Shown here in pieces: positions 6,341 through 9,550 of a DNA stretch of 9,550 nucleotides. The stretch is taken from the NCBI GenBank assembly GCA_002505805.1, contig DAWB01000165.1, forward strand, positions 2,050 through 11,599. The letters are read 5' to 3'. The notes under the pieces are model-generated. The model made no database searches and had not been told where the DNA came from. It worked only from the letters and a program-made list of their open reading frames with translations. Source of the stretch: Methanosaeta sp. UBA80. GTDB taxonomy: Archaea > Halobacteriota > Methanosarcinia > Methanotrichales > Methanotrichaceae. A program made the translations under genes and the position numbers. Numbering within the stretch: the stretch's first letter is position 1; the number at the start of each line of letters is the position of its first letter.

Positions 6341-6817
6341 CTACAGCAATTCCAGCAGTCCGGACAGGCTGGTGACGCATTCGCCATCCTCCGGCCTGCA
6401 TTCTCCCATGTTTCGCTTCATTATCGCCCTCCAGCCATAGCTGCGGGCAGCAATGATGTGCTCCATCTCCTCGGTCACAAAGATGCTCTCATCTCCTGCC
6501 TTCAAGAGCCCGCTCTTCTTGAGAGCCAGATCGAAGATCCTCTTATCCGGCTTTCGGATATTTCCGGGCAGCTCGCAGGATATGGTGATCAGATCGTAAT
6601 CGATATAGGAGGCAATGCCGCATTCCTTCAGGAATAGATAGACATCATCGACAGTGATATCCCCCTCCAAATTCGAGAGCACCCCAATGCTGTAGCCTCG
6701 ATCGTGGAGAGCCTTCAGGGTTTCAGGGGCATCGCTATACAGAAGATGCTGATCGTCTATCCTGGAGACCAGGGTATTGCCCAGATCAAAGAACACCGTA
6801 GAGGAGAGTATGGCCAT
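6341..6817 (-). CDS. Atypical HAD-superfamily hydrolase-like protein
   Basis: Small HAD-fold protein of 158 residues. Motif I is VFFDLGNTL with the nucleophile Asp11, but Gly13 stands where the second, acid/base Asp is usual. Motif II is GVLSNLEG (Ser49) and motif III is RKPDKRIFDLAL (Lys89). The motif IV site reads FVTEEMEH (114-120) where a GDxxxxD-type pair of acids is usual; Glu116 and Glu117 are the only acids there. Phosphatase activity is therefore doubtful, though some HAD members tolerate changes at these sites. There is little room for a cap domain. ATG 6817 is preferred to ATG 6877: a TATA box lies about 27 bases before it, as in leaderless transcripts, and the longer form would overlap the YeeE-like gene and add a non-HAD extension. 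Substrate unknown. Confidence 0.75.
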   Translation of the reverse strand: MAILSSTVFFDLGNTLVSRIDDQHLLYSDAPETLKALHDRGYSIGVLSNLEGDITVDDVYLFLKECGIASYIDYDLITISCELPGNIRKPDKRIFDLALKKSGLLKAGDESIFVTEEMEHIIAARSYGWRAIMKRNMGECRPEDGECVTSLSGLLELL

Positions 6818-6840
6818 AGACAATTTTTTGCAGTCAAACA

Positions 6841-6849
6841 TATATAACC
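6841..6849 (-). promoter_or_regulatory. TATA box for a leaderless HAD transcript
   Basis: Minus strand reads GTTATATAT; its centre is about 27 bases before ATG 6817. That spacing puts the start of transcription at or beside the start codon, which fits the lack of any ribosome site there. The BRE is weak. It lies between the YeeE-like stop and the HAD ATG, so the HAD gene can be expressed apart from the sulfur operon. Confidence 0.55.
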
Positions 6850-6873
6850 ATAGCTCAGCGCCGTCTCCGGTCA

Positions 6874-7431
6874 TCACAGTCCCATAGTAGCGAGCAGGTA
6901 GAGCAGCCCGAGGATAAGAACGGCCATGACGGCAGAAACGGTTCCAGGCTTCAGTCCAATCAGCTCCGGCAGGGTATCGACGGGGAATGCTCCCCTGTTT
7001 AGAATAAGCCGGTCCAGGGCGGGATAGAGGCGGGCGAAGATCCCGGCACCGATGACTATTCCAATCATTCCCACCAGTGCATCAACGGCCCCGGCGCCAA
7101 AAGCAGCCGCTGCTGTGCCCGGACAGTAGCCGAGAATGGCAAATCCCACTCCGAAGATGATCCCGCCCAGGACTGTTGAGCCCATTGATCCCGGCTTGAT
7201 CTGCAGGCGGACGAGGCCCATCCACCTCATTACGAACACTCCTATTATTCCCACCAGGATGGCTGAGAGCATCACCTTGACCACAGTGAAATCGGTGAGG
7301 AGGAGCTGGCCGAGGATAACATCATATTCGGTCAGGCCCCCTTTTTGGAGGAGAAATCCAAAGACAAGGCCGGACAGCAGGCCCAGAGCTTTCTGGGCCC
7401 TGGCCCCGGATCTGATCATATCAAAAGCCAT
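6874..7431 (-). CDS. YeeE/YedE family half-transporter (second)
   Basis: Membrane protein of 185 residues in the YeeE/YedE (Sulf_transp, DUF395) family, whose bacterial member TsuA imports thiosulfate. I see about five hydrophobic segments. GFLLQKGGL (25-33) is a family segment and GYCPGT (101-106, Cys103) is the conserved Cys loop implicated in passing thiosulfate in TsuA. TsuA-type proteins carry two such halves in one chain; here the other half is the next gene upstream. The start is taken as ATG 7431: GAGGAGG (7439-7445) overlaps the upstream stop and is seven bases away, while ATG 7437 would be only one base from it. This ties its translation to the upstream gene. It may work as a heterodimer with its neighbour, in the manner of PmpA/PmpB pairs. 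Confidence 0.86.
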   Translation of the reverse strand: MAFDMIRSGARAQKALGLLSGLVFGFLLQKGGLTEYDVILGQLLLTDFTVVKVMLSAILVGIIGVFVMRWMGLVRLQIKPGSMGSTVLGGIIFGVGFAILGYCPGTAAAAFGAGAVDALVGMIGIVIGAGIFARLYPALDRLILNRGAFPVDTLPELIGLKPGTVSAVMAVLILGLLYLLATMGL

Positions 7432-7443
7432 GTTCATGCCTCC

Positions 7444-7968
7444 TCAGAGAAAGGAAAAGCCATATATCAGCCCTGCCGCTATGATCCCGGCGGCAAAAAA
7501 GCATATCACTGCAATCCAGCTTGCCAGAGAAAGCTGAAGCGTTCCGGAGATGCCGTGCCCCGAGGTACAGCCGTCCGCCCAGCGGGCTCCCAGGCCCATG
7601 AGGATGCCGCCTGTGAGAGCCACAGTCAGGCGCAGCATTTCATCCGTCCCGAATGACTCTTTAAAAAGAGGCGGCACTACCGAAATGCTCCAGCCTCCCG
7701 AAAGATATGCAGAGAGGGCGGCTCCCATCATCGTTCCTACAACCAGCATCCACTGCCAGTCGATGGTAGGAGTGATCTTCCTGTAGTAGGGCATGCTCTC
7801 CGTTTTTTGGCGGGAGACAGCCGACTCGATCATTCCTGCCGTCTTGGCATAGGCCGTTGAGCAGCCTAAAGGCCGGTCGGAGAGCAGAAAGACGGTCCAG
7901 ATTAGGACCCCTATACCCGCTCCGACCAGATAGGGCGACCATGAGGCCGCCATCAGCCATTCGATCAT
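7444..7968 (-). CDS. YeeE/YedE family half-transporter (first)
   Basis: Membrane protein of 174 residues, the partner half of the YeeE/YedE (Sulf_transp) pair. PLGCSTAY (33-40, Cys36) lies in the first half, and DGCTSGHGISG (132-142, Cys134, His138) is the signature loop of the family. I see about four to five hydrophobic segments. AAGGTG (7977-7982) lies eight bases before ATG 7968, which fixes the start; an earlier in-frame ATG at 8073 would run into the CstB-like gene and add a polar leader. Its stop is 12 bases before the second half-transporter, and the gene follows the CstB-like stop by 46 bases. That placement suggests it moves thiosulfate or another reduced sulfur species linked to that enzyme. 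Substrate is inferred from family only. Confidence 0.87.
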   Translation of the reverse strand: MIEWLMAASWSPYLVGAGIGVLIWTVFLLSDRPLGCSTAYAKTAGMIESAVSRQKTESMPYYRKITPTIDWQWMLVVGTMMGAALSAYLSGGWSISVVPPLFKESFGTDEMLRLTVALTGGILMGLGARWADGCTSGHGISGTLQLSLASWIAVICFFAAGIIAAGLIYGFSFL

Positions 7969-8014
7969 TTTGGATACACCTTGGAGATGAAAATTTAGTG
8001 GGGATCTGGCCAGG

Positions 8015-9382
8015 CTAAGGGATATAGCCCGACCTCTGGTAGGCCAAGAAGCCACCGGCCAGATTGCAGACACTGGAAAAGCCCTTCATCTTGAGAATGC
8101 TGGCGGCTATGCTGGCCCGCTGCCCGCCCTTGCACATCAATATGTATCTGCCCTGAGGGTCCAGTTCTCGGTAACGGGTCCGCAGGTCGTGCCAGGCAAT
8201 ATCGATCGAGCCTTTTGCATGCTCTGCCGTCTTCTCCTCCACAGATCTGACATCGATAAGTGTCGCTTGTCCTGACTCTAAGAGCTCATGGGCCCGCACC
8301 GGAGAGATGACCGGAACTCTTCCCACCGGCAGGGCGTTGGCCCCCCAGGAGAGCATTCCGCCATCAAGATATGCCGTCACCCGGTCGAGCCCCACCCGGC
8401 GAAGCTGAAGGGCCGCCAGGGCAACCTGGGGCATTCCTTCCACCACCAGAAGTATGTCTCTCTCGGGAGGTATGATCCAGCCGGCCTGGGTGGCGAAGCT
8501 GCCGGCGAGGTCGATATGCCAGGCTCCCGGTATGTGCAAGCCGGAGAATGCAGGGTAGCTTCTCACATCCAGCACCATCGCCTGGCCCGAGTTGGCCCTC
8601 TGGGCAAAGGACCGGGGATCCAAAGGGGCAGGCGGCATCAGATCCTGCATCAGCGCCGGGCCCAGTCGGTTAATCTCGGAGCAGCGGGAGAAGTGATCCG
8701 GGGCCTGGGGCATATTGGAGGTCAGGGAGTGGATGAATTCCCGGCGATCTCTTATCTGCAGGGCGTAATTGTACTTCTTCTCGTATCCAATGGTGCTGGT
8801 TCTCTTGGCGCTCATAGCCCTGCCGCAGAGCGATCCCATGCCATGAGCGGGATAGACCTCGCATTCGTCGGGAAGCTGGAGGACCTTGTCATGGAGGTTA
8901 TCGAACAGCGATGAGGCCAGATCCTCAGATCTTCCCGGAAAGAGGTCTGGTCGGCCAACATCGCCCACAAAGAGGGTGTCGCCGGTGAATATGGCCACCG
9001 GCGTCTCTCCCCTCCCGGTATCCGTGGCGATATAGCAGATATGCTCCGGGGTGTGGCCGGCTGTCTCAATGATGGAGAAGACCATGTCCTCGAGCTTGAT
9101 CTCATCTCCCTCCTGGAGGGGGATATGGGGAAATGAGCAGTTCCCGGATTTGGGGGCATAGATCTGGGCCCCGGTAGCCCGGGCCAGGTCGAGATGGCCG
9201 GATATGAAATCGGCATGAAGGTGGGTCTCAAGTATATGGGTTATCCGCAGCCCCATCTGCATGGCAGCATCCAGATAGCGGCTGATATCCCGTTCCGGAT
9301 CGACAATGGCACAGGCCTTGTTTCCCGCCACCAAATAGGAGCTATGGGCTATGCCGGAGACGAAAAACTGGTGAATGATCAT
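8015..9382 (-). CDS. CstB-like MBL-fold/tandem rhodanese protein
   Basis: Cytosolic sulfur enzyme of 455 residues with the layout of Staphylococcus CstB: an ETHE1-type metallo-beta-lactamase domain (about 1-230), a degenerate rhodanese (about 255-350), and an active rhodanese (about 360-455). The metal site is seen as THLHADF (His54, His56, Asp58), TAGHTPEH (His110), FTGDTLFVGDVGRPD (Asp135) and YPAHG (His180). In ETHE1 the Fe ligands correspond to His54, His110 and Asp135. The first rhodanese keeps LDVR but has VVEGMPQ where the catalytic Cys loop belongs, so it is probably inactive. The second has CKGGQRAS with Cys417. Known relatives oxidise persulfides with O2 to sulfite and combine it into thiosulfate. 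ATG 9382 lies ten bases after the upstream permease stop, with only a weak ribosome site, so translation may be coupled. Confidence 0.9.
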   Translation of the reverse strand: MIIHQFFVSGIAHSSYLVAGNKACAIVDPERDISRYLDAAMQMGLRITHILETHLHADFISGHLDLARATGAQIYAPKSGNCSFPHIPLQEGDEIKLEDMVFSIIETAGHTPEHICYIATDTGRGETPVAIFTGDTLFVGDVGRPDLFPGRSEDLASSLFDNLHDKVLQLPDECEVYPAHGMGSLCGRAMSAKRTSTIGYEKKYNYALQIRDRREFIHSLTSNMPQAPDHFSRCSEINRLGPALMQDLMPPAPLDPRSFAQRANSGQAMVLDVRSYPAFSGLHIPGAWHIDLAGSFATQAGWIIPPERDILLVVEGMPQVALAALQLRRVGLDRVTAYLDGGMLSWGANALPVGRVPVISPVRAHELLESGQATLIDVRSVEEKTAEHAKGSIDIAWHDLRTRYRELDPQGRYILMCKGGQRASIAASILKMKGFSSVCNLAGGFLAYQRSGYIP

Positions 9383-9392
9383 AATTCATCAT

Positions 9393-9550
9393 TTAGATGA
9401 ACACATAAATGAATATTGTTGCAATGGCCAGAAAGAGAATGGTCATGACGCTTCCCGCCCGCAGGTAGTCTCTTGTCGAATAGCCGCCCGGGTCCATCAA
9501 AAGGGCATTGACCTGATGCGTGGGAAGAATAAAGGAGTTCTGGGCAGAGA
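9393..9550 (-). CDS. SLC13-family anion permease, C-terminus only
   Basis: Only the last 51 residues are in the window; the gene continues past the right edge. The segment FILPTHQVNALLMDPGGY followed by RDYLRAGS and a final hydrophobic helix matches the C-terminal end of SLC13/DASS-type transporters (carboxylate or sulfate carriers). It is a different protein from the complete permease in this window. Its stop lies ten bases before the CstB-like gene, so it probably heads or shares that operon and might import the sulfur anion; this is inference. Confidence 0.75.
   Translation of the reverse strand, partial: SAQNSFILPTHQVNALLMDPGGYSTRDYLRAGSVMTILFLAIATIFIYVFI

Noticed and set aside
8288..8914. 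Plus-strand open frame of 208 codons within the CstB-like gene
   Set aside because: It lies fully antisense to a protein with intact metal and Cys motifs, has no ribosome site and shows no recognisable domain.

Overview
The window looks like chromosomal DNA of a methanogenic euryarchaeon. Methanotrichaceae (Methanothrix) is my best guess, made from general protein character and not from any search. Archaeal signs are an archaeal-type Lon (LonB) protease, BRE/TATA-type promoters, one start that appears leaderless, a T-tract terminator, and Shine-Dalgarno (SD) sites such as AAGGAG, AAGGTG and GAGGAGG. The coding parts are GC-rich. One interval of about 570 bases (about 5770-6340) is visibly AT-richer and holds no ordinary-sized gene.

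Left part, plus strand (1-4339): the C-terminal two thirds of lonB, then tldD four bases downstream (two proteases, probably one transcript), then a T-tract terminator. A separate group follows: a carboxymuconolactone decarboxylase/AhpD-fold protein, an unlisted 51-residue Cys/His-rich protein, and a class I SAM-dependent methyltransferase whose start is fixed by a strong SD. This group meets the minus-strand genes convergently at about 4340-4408, where there is an imperfect inverted repeat.

Middle, minus strand (4409-6340): an ArsB/SLC13-type anion permease with a clear BRE/TATA promoter and a perfect 15-bp palindrome in its leader, placed like an operator. Upstream lies the AT-richer interval. 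It contains short ORFs, including a 28-codon one-helix membrane peptide that has its own BRE/TATA box, SD and a start codon inside a small hairpin.

Right part, minus strand (6341-9550): a small atypical HAD-family protein with a probable leaderless promoter, then a sulfur-related gene run. Read in the direction of transcription this run is the C-terminus of an SLC13-family permease, a CstB-like persulfide dioxygenase/tandem-rhodanese protein, and two half-size YeeE/YedE (Sulf_transp) membrane proteins. The tight spacing suggests one operon handling reduced sulfur such as thiosulfate or persulfide: uptake of an anion, chemistry on a persulfide, and transport of a sulfur species. The O2-dependent family assignment of the CstB-like enzyme is puzzling if the host is a strict anaerobe.
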